DNA of 64,000 bases from Bacteroidales bacterium (GCA_016286055.1 JAEERW010000008.1:124001-188000), one strand, 5' to 3'; shown: positions 1-9,255, counted from the stretch's first letter. Notes: generated from the letters alone by a model not told the origin. Translations and numbers: made by a program.

Positions 1-693
1 CCTATGCTCAAACCCAACAGCCGTTTAGCCAAGGCTTCAAAGGTGCATGTCGACGATATTGGTCCTAAGGGTCTTACCCAGCACGAATCTTCTGACGGTA
101 CTGCCACATTTACCCGCGTACGTAGTTACTACAACGGCGGATATATGGGCGAGAATATCTCTTTCGGTTATGCCGACGCTATGGATATTGTATTACAGTT
201 GCTTATTGACGATGGCGTGGAGTCTTTGGGTCACCGTCACAACATTCTCAACAAGGGATTCTGCCGTATTGGTGTATCTGTTGGCTCGCACAAAGAATAC
301 AGAAACTGCTGTGTTCAAGATTTTTCCGACGATCGTGGCGACAATGCCGATGAAGCCAATGGAAATACCAACAACAATAACCAAAACAACAATATAACCA
401 ACAACAATAATAATAACAACAACAACCACCGTCCTAGTCAGGATGGAGGTCACAGTCCCTATCACGTATATGATGATGACGACGATGATGATGATGATGA
501 CGACAACTTAGACTTGTTCGGCTTCTTTTCTGATATCTTCGATAATTATTACGACGCCGATGAGGACGAATACTACAACGACGAAGGCGACTACTACGAC
601 GATGACACCTACTGCGACGACGATGATTATTATTTCGACGACGACGATTACGACGATGATGACGATGCTTATTATTACGATTACGACGATTAA
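1..693 (+). CDS. CAP (SCP/PR1)-domain protein with Asn linker and Asp/Tyr-rich tail, 5' truncated
   Basis: The reading frame is open from the first base, so the N-terminus (and probably a signal peptide) lies outside the window; an ATG at base 4 is likely internal. The visible part starts near the first conserved CAP histidine (KVHVDD) and contains GENISFG and the GHRHNIL signature, as in the CAP/SCP superfamily of secreted proteins. Two cysteines follow (NCCVQDF). After the domain comes an Asn-rich linker, then a tail of some 80 residues made almost only of Asp, Glu and Tyr. The tail suggests cation binding outside the cytoplasm (inference). The next gene, 14 bases downstream, encodes a longer CAP protein, so the pair is probably a tandem duplication within one transcription unit. 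Substrate or ligand is unknown. Confidence 0.8.
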   Translation, partial: PMLKPNSRLAKASKVHVDDIGPKGLTQHESSDGTATFTRVRSYYNGGYMGENISFGYADAMDIVLQLLIDDGVESLGHRHNILNKGFCRIGVSVGSHKEYRNCCVQDFSDDRGDNADEANGNTNNNNQNNNITNNNNNNNNNHRPSQDGGHSPYHVYDDDDDDDDDDDNLDLFGFFSDIFDNYYDADEDEYYNDEGDYYDDDTYCDDDDYYFDDDDYDDDDDAYYYDYDD

Positions 694-707
694 TAACTTG
701 AAACGAT

Positions 708-2234
708 ATGAATATTAAGCGTTTATCATTATTTCTCCTTTTCTGTATGTCTGCATTAGCACTTAATGCGCAGACCATACAGGAGAAAATAGCGGCATGC
801 GAAAAACAATGGGATCCCGCCGTGCTGCAACGCGCCAATACTGCAAAAGATGCAGATTACCTCTCTGAGATTTCCAAACAGTGTTACTATTTTTGCAACC
901 TTGCACGTTTCGACGGTCCGCTTTTCGCAAAAACCTTTATGGAGACATTTTGCTCCGATTGGCATACCAACACTAGCGAGAATTTTAAAACCTTGAAAGA
1001 AGATTTGGCAAAATCAGTTGGATTGTTTCCTTTACGACCCGACAAAGGTTTAACGATGGCGGCACAGTCGCACGCCGAGGATGATAAAAAAAATGCACAC
1101 ACATCGGGCGATGGCACAAGTTGCACTCAGCGCTTGGTTGTGAAATTTGGATGCAGAAATTATGGTGCAGAAAATATAGCATGGGGTAGGTATGAAAATG
1201 GTATTCAGCCTGTAATTCAATGGCTTATCGACAACGGTAACGCACCTTCTTACGGACACCGCCGACATATTCTTGGTCCTGGCTATACAAATATGGGTGT
1301 AGGTTTGTATTGCAATCCTACCGACGGCGGATGCTGTATGGTTCAAGATTTTGGACGTTACAATGATGATGAGGTCTTAGACTTTATTTATAAAAATTTC
1401 CCTGAAAAGGTGATAAAGATAGCCGATGTTGCCAGAAATGTTGACTATATGAACGACAAAGAAAAAGACCTATTGATGATAGCCAATATAGCTCGATTGG
1501 ATCTTAAACGGTTTAATCAGAAGGTGATGATGGAGTTAAATCCCGAACCCGACACCGCCATAATTCACTATATCGAATCGAAATACGATGTTAAAATGAC
1601 TCTGCTATATCCCGACCGATTAGTGATGAACAAATCGTATAATGCTGTTAATCAAGAAGATTATGTTCCATTTGAACCATTACTTTCCGATACTAAAGAT
1701 ATTAAGTGGAATTGGAGCCAGTATTTTGGATGGAATTGTACTTTTTGGACAATACTCTTTTCAAAGGCCCTTTACGATGAGGTGAATTATTGTGTGGGGT
1801 ACAAGTTTGCTTATAGTCCTACTAAGGGATATAGATTTGCTCAAACGGTTTCACACGGCAAATCTGATGAAGGATGGAACTATGCCTTTACCTCTGATTT
1901 GTACACACCATCTAACAACGACAAGCCAAATCCTGACGTTTTTCTCAACCCTGACGCCGAAGAGTCTGTGGCGCCGCCGCTTGTTGCTCCTGTAACAAAC
2001 AATCCTGTTACTCAGGAAGATGAGAAACCGTTGTTTTTGCTCATTGACGCACAAACTGATGACGGTACCGAGGTAGATCCTGGATTTGAAGTAGAATATG
2101 ATGATGATAACGACGACTACTACTACGATGACGACGATGACGACGATGATGACGACGATGACGATGATGATAACTACCACCGTCCTCACCACCATGGTGG
2201 TCACCACCATTATCATCATTACCACAGATATTGA
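708..2234 (+). CDS. Secreted CAP-domain protein with poly-Asp and His-rich C-terminus
   Basis: 508 residues with a clear signal peptide ending ALNAQ (residues 1-22). The CAP domain spans about 105-220, with His122 (SHAEDD), Glu155 (AENIAWG) and His184 (YGHRRHIL) at the usual cavity positions and a GCCMVQDFG end like the preceding gene. The segment before the domain (DADYLSEISKQ...CNLARFD) is echoed near residues 243-275 (VDYMNDKEKD...ANIARLD), indicating an internal duplication whose second CAP-like copy is degenerate. The end consists of a long Asp run, then an HHH-rich tail (PHHHGGHHHYHHYHRY); both point to metal binding (inference). It is co-directional with the caspase-like gene 45 bases downstream. 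Function is unknown; CAP proteins elsewhere bind lipids or act in extracellular interactions. Confidence 0.85.
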   Translation: MNIKRLSLFLLFCMSALALNAQTIQEKIAACEKQWDPAVLQRANTAKDADYLSEISKQCYYFCNLARFDGPLFAKTFMETFCSDWHTNTSENFKTLKEDLAKSVGLFPLRPDKGLTMAAQSHAEDDKKNAHTSGDGTSCTQRLVVKFGCRNYGAENIAWGRYENGIQPVIQWLIDNGNAPSYGHRRHILGPGYTNMGVGLYCNPTDGGCCMVQDFGRYNDDEVLDFIYKNFPEKVIKIADVARNVDYMNDKEKDLLMIANIARLDLKRFNQKVMMELNPEPDTAIIHYIESKYDVKMTLLYPDRLVMNKSYNAVNQEDYVPFEPLLSDTKDIKWNWSQYFGWNCTFWTILFSKALYDEVNYCVGYKFAYSPTKGYRFAQTVSHGKSDEGWNYAFTSDLYTPSNNDKPNPDVFLNPDAEESVAPPLVAPVTNNPVTQEDEKPLFLLIDAQTDDGTEVDPGFEVEYDDDNDDYYYDDDDDDDDDDDDDDDNYHRPHHHGGHHHYHHYHRY

Positions 2235-2279
2235 TTTATTTATAATTAGTGAATGTTTTGTAAAATTGTTGTAAATTAA

Positions 2280-3641
2280 ATGATTATGAAGAAATACTTA
2301 TTGTTTTTATTTATGTCGGTGCTGGGCTTTGCCGCTCAAGCCCAGACTTTTTACGAAGTGCAGTACTACGATGTGTACGAAAAACAGAAATATATCGGTC
2401 TTATGACCTATTGGGACAACGACGATTGTACTATGCGATGTATCCCTATGAGCGGCGAAGATGTTTATTGGGATTGTTCGTATTCGGCTTCGTTTGATAA
2501 AGAAGACGGTCTTAACTATATGATTTTTAGTCCTGTACCTGAAAAAGGAAAAGAAAATCTTGCTTATCCCTACTTTGCTTGGACATGGACTAAAAGCGAT
2601 GCTTCTGACCAATCAGAAACACCTTTGGTATTTTTCGACCCCGAAGACGATAATGAAGAGATGGTGGAGGCTGAATATTTTGAGGAGATTTCTCTTGCCG
2701 ATATGGACGCAGAGTATATAGGACAATTTTACGACGAATCTGAAAAAATGTACTCTGTTATTACTCAGGCTTGCAACCTTGTTAACGAGCAGAGACCTTC
2801 GGACAACAACAATAATAACAACAATAACAATGTTAACAACAACAATAACAATGTTAACAACAACAATATCACCAACAACAACTCGTCGGTTACAATGCAC
2901 TTTGTAATGGCTGCTGCCACTAAAGACGAGTCGATTGGCGAGAGCGTAGAAACCGACCTCAAGCTTGCTCAGCCTCAGTTTAAGGCTTGGGCAAGCGACC
3001 TCGGTATCAACTACAAGGAGTACATTATAAAAGACAACAGCTTCAACCGTAGCAACATCCTCAATGCGTTTAACAGTATCAACCCTGGTCCAAACGACAT
3101 TTTGGTGTACTTATATTCTGGACACGGTTTCCGTTTTTCTGACGACACAGACCCTTATCCTAATATGTATCTTGCTTACAATGAGGATGTAAACGGTACA
3201 AACTACCTCGGAGTAACCGATGTGTTCAATATGCTTACAAAAAAGAACGCTCGTCTTACCATTGTGCTTACCGACTGCTGCAACAGCGATTACGGTGCTA
3301 CCCGTCAGCAATGTGAAGGTTCTTATCTTCGTTCGCGCGGTCACAACAACTTTGACCTTACCAAGCTTGAAAAGTTATTTTTGCAATCACAAGGCAGTGT
3401 AAAGGCCACTGCTGCAAAAGCCGGTCAGTATGCGCTGTGCGATGCTCAGGGTGGATACTTACTTACTTCGTTTTTGAATAATATCAATTCTATTGTCAGC
3501 GCAGTTTCGAGCGATGTCCCCTCTTGGCAGACTATTCTTGATAATGCCAGCGAATACGTTAAACGCAAAACCACTGGCTACGACGAGCGCGGCAAAGATA
3601 CCGACCCGCAGATTGTGGTTAAGAATGTAAATATTAAGTAG
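2280..3641 (+). CDS. Secreted caspase-like (peptidase C14/metacaspase fold) protein
   Basis: 453 residues counted from the ATG at 2280; a second ATG at 2286 (MKKYLL) is equally plausible. Signal peptide ends AAQAQ (about residue 22). An N-terminal domain (23-170) of unknown family is followed by an Asn-rich linker (about 175-201) and a C14 domain (205-453). The caspase dyad is visible: His282 in YSGHG and Cys334 in TDCCNS, in the order and spacing expected of caspase/metacaspase p20 units. The poly-Asn linker resembles that of the first CAP protein, suggesting the genes evolved together. An exported caspase-like enzyme could process surface proteins or itself; the target is unknown. The linker is a natural site for autocleavage, but no Arg/Lys pair stands out. 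Confidence 0.87.
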   Translation: MIMKKYLLFLFMSVLGFAAQAQTFYEVQYYDVYEKQKYIGLMTYWDNDDCTMRCIPMSGEDVYWDCSYSASFDKEDGLNYMIFSPVPEKGKENLAYPYFAWTWTKSDASDQSETPLVFFDPEDDNEEMVEAEYFEEISLADMDAEYIGQFYDESEKMYSVITQACNLVNEQRPSDNNNNNNNNNVNNNNNNVNNNNITNNNSSVTMHFVMAAATKDESIGESVETDLKLAQPQFKAWASDLGINYKEYIIKDNSFNRSNILNAFNSINPGPNDILVYLYSGHGFRFSDDTDPYPNMYLAYNEDVNGTNYLGVTDVFNMLTKKNARLTIVLTDCCNSDYGATRQQCEGSYLRSRGHNNFDLTKLEKLFLQSQGSVKATAAKAGQYALCDAQGGYLLTSFLNNINSIVSAVSSDVPSWQTILDNASEYVKRKTTGYDERGKDTDPQIVVKNVNIK

Positions 3642-3653
3642 TTTATTTGTTTG

Positions 3654-5792
3654 ATGAAACCTATATTAGTAGCCATATTATTGCTATTGATCTCTGCTGA
3701 AAATGAGGTGGACAGCATTCTCTCGCTAATCAAGCCCAACACGCCAAAAAGCGAGAAGGCTGTGTATTACAGTATGGTAGGCGAAATGTCGGACAATACC
3801 GACACCGTTATTAAATACGCTTCGCTATCGCTTAGTAATTGCAGCAAAAATGATGTTGACCTTATAGCAGACAATTACAGCTATATCGCTTGGGCTTATT
3901 ATCTAAAAAACAAGACCCGCGAGGCTCTCACATACAACAAGAAAGCGGCTGAGTATTACAAAAAATCTTCGCATATAGAACAATGCGCCTTAAAATATGT
4001 CAACATTGCCAAATGCTACCATCAATTGCATCTGAGCGACAGCGCATTTTGCTATTTCTCTAATGCGATGGATATTTTTGAGAGTCTCGGCGATACGCTC
4101 GACGTGTCGTATGTGTGTCAGTCGATAGGCAATATGTATTACGATATGGGTCTCAACAAATCGGCTCAGGAGTATTACACCAAGGCGTTGAATTTGGATT
4201 CGTTGTCTTGTAATTATGTGGGCATGGCCGAGGATTATCAGGCGCTCGGTTTTGCGCAAGAAAACAATCCAAAACTTGAAATTTATTATCTCAAAAAGGC
4301 TGCGATGATTTTCGACACCATCACCACCGACTATTGCGACGATTCCAAATTCGACACCTATCACTATCTTGCCTCAGCGTATATCAAGATGGCAAAGAAA
4401 ACAGGCTACAGAGCCTACGCCGACACAGGTTTCAACTATTTGCAGCAGGTAGTGCGGCGCGAACTCGATATGGGCGAATACAACAATTATGTGCGTTCGC
4501 AGTTGGTTTCTATTGATTATCTTGAATATTGCCAACTTTACGATGAGGCGTTGAAGGTGCTCAACCAATGCCGTCCTTATCTGCACGACGACAGCGGCGA
4601 CAAAGACCTTCTTGCTCTCTTTTACGAATACGACTATCTCGCCCGTGAGCAGCTCGGCGACTATAAGGGTGCGTTGGAGGCCAACAACAAGATGCATCAG
4701 TTTAAAATGGCTCGTGTAAGCGACAGTGCACTAAATGTGATTGCTGATTTTAAAACTTCGCAAGCTATGAAGGTTAGTGAGGCTGAAAAAAGAGAACTTA
4801 AAGCTTCTAAAAGCCGAATGAGAATATTGATTTTTGCTTTGATTGGCGGACTTTTGCTTGGTTCGCTTTTGGTATTTTATATTGTTAGAATGTTGAATAT
4901 CAAGCGAAAATCTAACCGCGAATTAGCCGAGAAAAACAGCCGTCTCGACCAGCAAAAATCCGAAATTCTTGCTCAGCGCGACGAGATTACTGCTCAACGC
5001 GACCAGATAGAGGATATCAACCGCAAGGTTTTCAGCAGTATCAACTACGCCCAAAAAATTCAGAGTGCTGCTGTGTCGAAAAAGGCCGATGTGGATGCGC
5101 TTTTCCCCGAAAACTTTATCTATTACCGTCCTCGTGATATTGTCAGCGGTGATTTTTACCGTGCTACACAGTGTGGCAAATATCATGTGATGATTACTGC
5201 CGACTGCACAGGTCACGGTATTCCGGGCGCATTCCTCTCAATGCTTGGACTTTCAGCTCTCAAAGAGTTTTGCGTAACTGAGCAAGATGCAGAAAACCCC
5301 GGCACTATTCTCGATAGAATGCGCAATTTTATAAAATCTACCCTTGTGTCGTCGGATTCTGAGCGAAAAATGTCCGACGGTATGGATATGACCATTTGTT
5401 GCTACGATTTTGATGCTATGCAGATGCGTTATGCTTGTGCCAATCACACCGCATATTTAATACGCAATGGCGAGGTAATCACGCTCAAAGGCGATAGAAT
5501 GCCTGTTGGACGTTATCTCAAAGAAAAAGACCATTTCTCCACCTATACTCAGGCGATTGAGAAAGGCGATGTAGTTTACACATTATCAGATGGTATTCAA
5601 GATCAGCCAGGAGGTCCCGAAAATGATTCTTTGGGCAAAAAATTCCTTGCCAAAAACCTATTGGCTTTCTTGTTGGAAAACTACACCAAACCAATGTCCT
5701 TGCAATGCGAATTGTTAGACAATTGCATTACCGAATGGCGCAACGGTCGTCCACAGGTAGATGATATGACGCTGATAGGAGTGAGGGTGTAA
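3654..5792 (+). CDS. TPR-containing membrane SpoIIE-type (PP2C) protein phosphatase
   Basis: Start taken at ATG 3654 (an in-frame TTG lies one codon earlier). 712 residues: an N-terminal hydrophobic segment, an extended TPR array (about 40-330, each repeat with paired helices such as YYDMGLNKSAQEYYTKAL), a transmembrane helix near 395-415 (ILIFALIGGLLLGSLLVFYIV), a coiled coil (EILAQRDEITAQRDQIE) and a C-terminal PP2C/SpoIIE domain with PRDIVSGDFY, DCTGHGIPGAF, DGMDMT and YTLSDGIQDQ, the metal-binding acidic residues of the family. The TPRs would lie outside the cytoplasm and the phosphatase inside, so it can relay an envelope signal to dephosphorylation of a Ser/Thr-phosphoprotein. It follows the caspase-like gene by 12 bases, probably in one operon. 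Its target could be a SiaC-like protein such as the one at 9.5 kb (inference). Confidence 0.9.
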   Translation: MKPILVAILLLLISAENEVDSILSLIKPNTPKSEKAVYYSMVGEMSDNTDTVIKYASLSLSNCSKNDVDLIADNYSYIAWAYYLKNKTREALTYNKKAAEYYKKSSHIEQCALKYVNIAKCYHQLHLSDSAFCYFSNAMDIFESLGDTLDVSYVCQSIGNMYYDMGLNKSAQEYYTKALNLDSLSCNYVGMAEDYQALGFAQENNPKLEIYYLKKAAMIFDTITTDYCDDSKFDTYHYLASAYIKMAKKTGYRAYADTGFNYLQQVVRRELDMGEYNNYVRSQLVSIDYLEYCQLYDEALKVLNQCRPYLHDDSGDKDLLALFYEYDYLAREQLGDYKGALEANNKMHQFKMARVSDSALNVIADFKTSQAMKVSEAEKRELKASKSRMRILIFALIGGLLLGSLLVFYIVRMLNIKRKSNRELAEKNSRLDQQKSEILAQRDEITAQRDQIEDINRKVFSSINYAQKIQSAAVSKKADVDALFPENFIYYRPRDIVSGDFYRATQCGKYHVMITADCTGHGIPGAFLSMLGLSALKEFCVTEQDAENPGTILDRMRNFIKSTLVSSDSERKMSDGMDMTICCYDFDAMQMRYACANHTAYLIRNGEVITLKGDRMPVGRYLKEKDHFSTYTQAIEKGDVVYTLSDGIQDQPGGPENDSLGKKFLAKNLLAFLLENYTKPMSLQCELLDNCITEWRNGRPQVDDMTLIGVRV

Positions 5793-5804
5793 ATAATTAC
5801 CCGA

Positions 5805-6569
5805 TTATTTCACAAATCCAGTAGGATTAGCCAAGTTTTCGTACGAAATTAAATCCACTTTTGCCGAACCTACCAAGAGGCTCATCTGAGCGCGGATAGG
5901 AATTTTGTTGTCGTCGGCTGATATCCAAAGTTTGAGAGCGTCCTTGTCGGTAAATACGCCCGAAACCTCTACCACAGGCACAAACTTGTAGCATTTTATC
6001 TTGCCGAGTTTGCCCATTTTTAGCGTTTCTGTTTCAACGTATTTTACTTGCAAAGGCCATTCTTCATTACCAAACCAAGTGTTTACCGAAATTACCTGAC
6101 CTTTGTAGAGTTTGCTCAAATCCATTGTGCGGAGGTAATAAGCCGCAGAAACAATGTCGTAGCAGTTTGCTTTCACCTTGTGGTCGCCCGATTTGGTGCT
6201 GTTGATAGTGTTGTTCTCGTGATCGAATGTAACTGTAATCTTGCGGTTATATGACGAACCTTCGTGAACATCTTCTAACGATTTGTAAGGCAAACATTTG
6301 TTGTTTGGATCCATCCACGATTGATAATCCTCGCTGATTTTGTAGATTTTGTCTACAAGTCCTACCGTCTTGCCGAATGCTTTCAAGTGCATTATCTGTT
6401 TACCTTCGTACGTTATAGCACGAGTTTCGAGACTCATTTTTGCACCTGTTACAAAGGCGTAATAGATTTCGTAGGTGAGTTTTTCTTTTGGACCAAACGC
6501 AGGTGGTATCTGCGCTGAGGCAAATAGTGCCGAAGTCATAAGTAGTACGGTTAATAATATGGTTTTCAT
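5805..6569 (-). CDS. DUF3108 family exported protein
   Basis: 254 residues with a signal peptide (LLMTSALFASAQ, about 1-20). The body matches the DUF3108 pattern: FGPKEKLTYEIYYAFVTGAKM near the start, a YNRKITVTFD strand and a KIPIRAQM segment near the end. Members are beta-rich periplasmic or lipid-facing proteins of unclear function; no catalytic residues are evident. It follows tsaB by only 4 bases on the same strand, so it is very likely co-transcribed with it. Its 3' end faces the phosphatase gene convergently with 12 bases between. Confidence 0.8.
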   Translation of the reverse strand: MKTILLTVLLMTSALFASAQIPPAFGPKEKLTYEIYYAFVTGAKMSLETRAITYEGKQIMHLKAFGKTVGLVDKIYKISEDYQSWMDPNNKCLPYKSLEDVHEGSSYNRKITVTFDHENNTINSTKSGDHKVKANCYDIVSAAYYLRTMDLSKLYKGQVISVNTWFGNEEWPLQVKYVETETLKMGKLGKIKCYKFVPVVEVSGVFTDKDALKLWISADDNKIPIRAQMSLLVGSAKVDLISYENLANPTGFVK

Positions 6570-6573
6570 TAGG

Positions 6574-7281
6574 TTAGTGTTTTAAAACGTTTTTATTTGA
6601 TATAACTGCAATAAAGTCTTTCAAGTAAAACGGCTCAAAATATGCCACGTCTACAAATTGGTTGTTAACATACTGATTGTAGGTGAGTTGAGCCATATAA
6701 TCGGCCGACGGAGCAATTTCGGTGGCAAATACCGCTTTCGGGTTGTTGATTATGCCGCTTATCTTTGCTGCCGCATTGCCTGTAAATACAACGTATTTGT
6801 CTTTAAAATATTCTGCATAACTTTCGGGGGTGATAATCTCGGCTTGACACGCACGTAAACAATTGTTGTTCAGGTCAAAAACCTCAGAATATACCTCGTT
6901 TCTGCCAGCGTCTAATGTGGCGCAGACCACCGTTTCGGGGCTCTTGATAATATCCTTATTATTAACAACTTTTAACGCCATAGCTTGCAAAGTGTCAACA
7001 GCAATTAACTTTATGCCCGATTGGTATGCCATTCCCTTGGCGGTGGACGTGCCTATGCGCAATCCTGTGTACGAGCCTGGACCCTTGCTTATGGCAACGC
7101 CCGATAAGTCGCTCACTTTTAAGTTGTTCTCTTTTAATATATCCTCTATATATCGCGAAACCGCCGAAGCGTGATTGCGTTCATGGTTCTCTTTTAGCGT
7201 AATGGTTTCGGCATTGCGGCTAAGCGACACCGAGCAAATGTCGGTAGAGGTTTCTATGTTGATGAAATAGTTTAGATTCAT
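6574..7281 (-). CDS. tsaB: tRNA threonylcarbamoyladenosine biosynthesis protein TsaB
   Basis: 235 residues. TsaB is the non-catalytic partner of TsaD in forming t6A37 on ANN-decoding tRNAs. The N-terminal ASKHA-fold signatures are present: INIETSTDICSVSL, then NHASAVSRYI and the diagnostic SKGPGSYTGLRIG, followed by KGMAYQ. The C-terminal half is more variable, as is normal for the family. It ends 4 bases before the DUF3108 gene and starts 21 bases after the nucleoid-protein gene, all on the minus strand. Length matches typical TsaB (about 220-235). Confidence 0.93.
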   Translation of the reverse strand: MNLNYFINIETSTDICSVSLSRNAETITLKENHERNHASAVSRYIEDILKENNLKVSDLSGVAISKGPGSYTGLRIGTSTAKGMAYQSGIKLIAVDTLQAMALKVVNNKDIIKSPETVVCATLDAGRNEVYSEVFDLNNNCLRACQAEIITPESYAEYFKDKYVVFTGNAAAKISGIINNPKAVFATEIAPSADYMAQLTYNQYVNNQFVDVAYFEPFYLKDFIAVISNKNVLKH

Positions 7282-7302
7282 TATCGTAACTTGCTGTTAA
7301 TG

Positions 7303-8346
7303 TTATTCTTCTTCATCGTAGTAAAATTGGTAAAACTTCATTCCTGTTTCGGGGTCAACACCTCGGCTAATGCGGCTTTCGTCGCCGTGAATATAGATGT
7401 GGAAGTTTTTGTCGAGTTTTATTACGCTTTTCATTTTGGTCTGTTGCTTTTTGGCAGCGTTTTCCGATACTCCGAAATTATCTTCAAACTCTACGTTTTT
7501 TTCTTCGGCGTATTGCTGTTTATATTCGTTAAATGCCTCAATTACTTCGGGTTGCGAAAGAACGTTTTCTTCAAACTCTTGTTTGTCGAATTTTTCGTTT
7601 TCTTTAAAGTAATTTTTTGATTTATTGAGCATTGCAATCTGTTGAGGTTTTTCTACTTCGTGTTCCTCGTTGTAAACCTCCTCAACAAAATCTTTGCAAA
7701 GTTCCATGTACTTTTGGGTTTGATAAAAATCGTCTTTGCGTTGCTCAATGCCTAAGAAATCGGTGCGCCAATATTGAGCCTCGGTTTGCTTGTTCACATT
7801 GTCGATGATATTGATTTTGTAACCAAAATCCGGCTCTGTGTTGTATATAAGGCATGCTTTGTCTATTTTGTTGAGGTTGATGCCCTCTTCTATCTTTATG
7901 TCAAAACGGTTTCCGCTGATGTCGATACGCAAGAAATCCTGCTTGGTTTCTGATTTGAAAATTCCCACTGCGTCAACAAGTTCGTCATCAACCACAAGGT
8001 CGGAGAAAGTGGCAATGTAGAGGTCGCCCGCCTTGATTTTTGGGTGAGTGCCAGCGTCGTAGAGTTTGGCTGCAATTGCCTTGCTTTCAGGAATAAAGTA
8101 TTCCTCGCTACTGAATATGTTGTTGATGGCTGTGTACACCTCGTTGCTGTCGGGCTGACCCTTGGGCGTAAAATTATAGAATGCCTCGTTGCTGAAATGT
8201 CCAAGAAAAAAGCCTTTGAGCATCTCCATAATCGAGTCGTTCAACATCAATTCTGTGTCGGAGAGAACCAACTGTTCTTCACGGGCTTTGTTGCCGGTTT
8301 TGTGAAGTATTACTTTATTTAATTTTGCGTTGCTGAAATCGAGCAT
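7303..8346 (-). CDS. Nucleoid-associated protein, NA37/NdpA (YejK) family
   Basis: 347 residues, cytoplasmic, no signal peptide. The sequence follows the NA37 family seen across Bacteroidota: an N-terminal part with LSDTELMLNDSIMEML, central FSDLVVDDELVDAVGIFKSE, and a C-terminal KNFHIYIHGDESRISRGVD with an acidic end (YYDEEE). Family members bind the nucleoid and have been linked to DNA replication or topology; direct function here is inferred. A -7 element TACCTTTG on the minus strand (8370-8377) lies just upstream, so this gene probably begins the NA37-tsaB-DUF3108 transcription unit. Confidence 0.85.
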   Translation of the reverse strand: MLDFSNAKLNKVILHKTGNKAREEQLVLSDTELMLNDSIMEMLKGFFLGHFSNEAFYNFTPKGQPDSNEVYTAINNIFSSEEYFIPESKAIAAKLYDAGTHPKIKAGDLYIATFSDLVVDDELVDAVGIFKSETKQDFLRIDISGNRFDIKIEEGINLNKIDKACLIYNTEPDFGYKINIIDNVNKQTEAQYWRTDFLGIEQRKDDFYQTQKYMELCKDFVEEVYNEEHEVEKPQQIAMLNKSKNYFKENEKFDKQEFEENVLSQPEVIEAFNEYKQQYAEEKNVEFEDNFGVSENAAKKQQTKMKSVIKLDKNFHIYIHGDESRISRGVDPETGMKFYQFYYDEEE

Positions 8347-8369
8347 TTTAATTCAAATTTTTGTTGTTA

Positions 8370-8377
8370 CAAAGGTA
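8370..8377 (-). promoter_or_regulatory. -7 promoter element for the NA37 gene
   Basis: On the minus strand the sequence reads TACCTTTG, an exact fit to the Bacteroidota -7 consensus TAnnTTTG, 24 bases before the start codon. No good -33 TTTG was found at 19 bases, so the call rests on this element alone. Confidence 0.5.
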
Positions 8378-8391
8378 CATATTTTTTTTAA

Positions 8392-9255
8392 TTAATAACG
8401 TATCTTCTCGAAATTCTCGCCAAACACGCCAGCCACTTTTGCCACCGATATAAATGCGTGAGTGTCGGTTTCGTCTATAATCTTCATTATCTTAGAGTAA
8501 TCCATCTTGCGGGCAATCACTATTATCACCTCGATAGGCTGTTTTGAATAATATCCGTGACCGTCAACAAGTGTTACTCCACGACCCACTTCGCTCGAAA
8601 TTCTTGCCGCTATCTCGTTGCTGTGCCTACTAAAAACAGTAAATTGATACGATTGTCGCCGTCCATCTAACAATTGGTCAAGTACATACGAGAATACAAA
8701 CATTACCACATAGCCATACACTATTTTTTCTACCGAATGAAATATCAAAAACGATGAGGCAATAACTATAAGGTCGTGATAGAGAATTATTTTGCCCGGC
8801 GAAATGTTTTTCCTTTTGGTAATCATCAGTGCAAGAATATCCACTCCGCCAGTGTTGCCGCCGTTTACAAAGGTTATCGACGTGGCAAAAGCCGAAAGTC
8901 CCGCCGCTATGAGCGAACACATAAATGCGTCATCTACAAGGGGTTTCTCAAACCATCCGTCCATCAGCATAAAGAATGCCGCAATGCCCACAAACCCAAA
9001 AACCGAGTTGAGGGCAAATTTCAGGTCGATAATCTTGCTTGCCGCCAACACTAATATTGTATTTATAATGATAATGGATATACCCGTAGGGAACCCGCTT
9101 GCAAAATATATCAAAGCGGCAATACCCGACACACCTCCGCCCGTTATCTGCGAAGGAATCAAAAACGCCGACCACGCAAACGCGTAGAGAAACAATCCGA
9201 ATGTTATAAACACGTAGTTTTTAGCGTGTTGCTTAATCAGTTTTGCTATATCCAT
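8392..9255 (-). CDS. YitT family membrane protein (DUF161 + DUF2179)
   Basis: 287 residues. About five hydrophobic segments in the first 200 residues (for example YVFITFGLFLYAFAWSAFLIP and GISIIIINTILVLAAS), with the family hallmark GGGVSGIAALI and NGGNTGGVDILALM, followed by a soluble C-terminal DUF2179 domain of about 80 residues (RGVTLVDGHGYYSKQPIEVIIVIA). YitT proteins are widespread inner-membrane proteins of unknown transport role. It is upstream of and co-directional with NA37-tsaB, but a -7 element in the 45-base gap suggests the downstream genes can be transcribed separately. Confidence 0.88.
   Translation of the reverse strand: MDIAKLIKQHAKNYVFITFGLFLYAFAWSAFLIPSQITGGGVSGIAALIYFASGFPTGISIIIINTILVLAASKIIDLKFALNSVFGFVGIAAFFMLMDGWFEKPLVDDAFMCSLIAAGLSAFATSITFVNGGNTGGVDILALMITKRKNISPGKIILYHDLIVIASSFLIFHSVEKIVYGYVVMFVFSYVLDQLLDGRRQSYQFTVFSRHSNEIAARISSEVGRGVTLVDGHGYYSKQPIEVIIVIARKMDYSKIMKIIDETDTHAFISVAKVAGVFGENFEKIRY

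Noticed and set aside
466..690. Tandem GAT/GAC repeats as a CRISPR or VNTR array
   Set aside because: No spacer structure; codon-phase low-complexity sequence inside an intact reading frame.
1851..2225. Minus-strand frames rich in Val/Ile opposite the Asp/His tail
   Set aside because: Mirror of the GAT/GAC and CAC/CAT repeats of the CAP protein on the other strand; no start signal or family.
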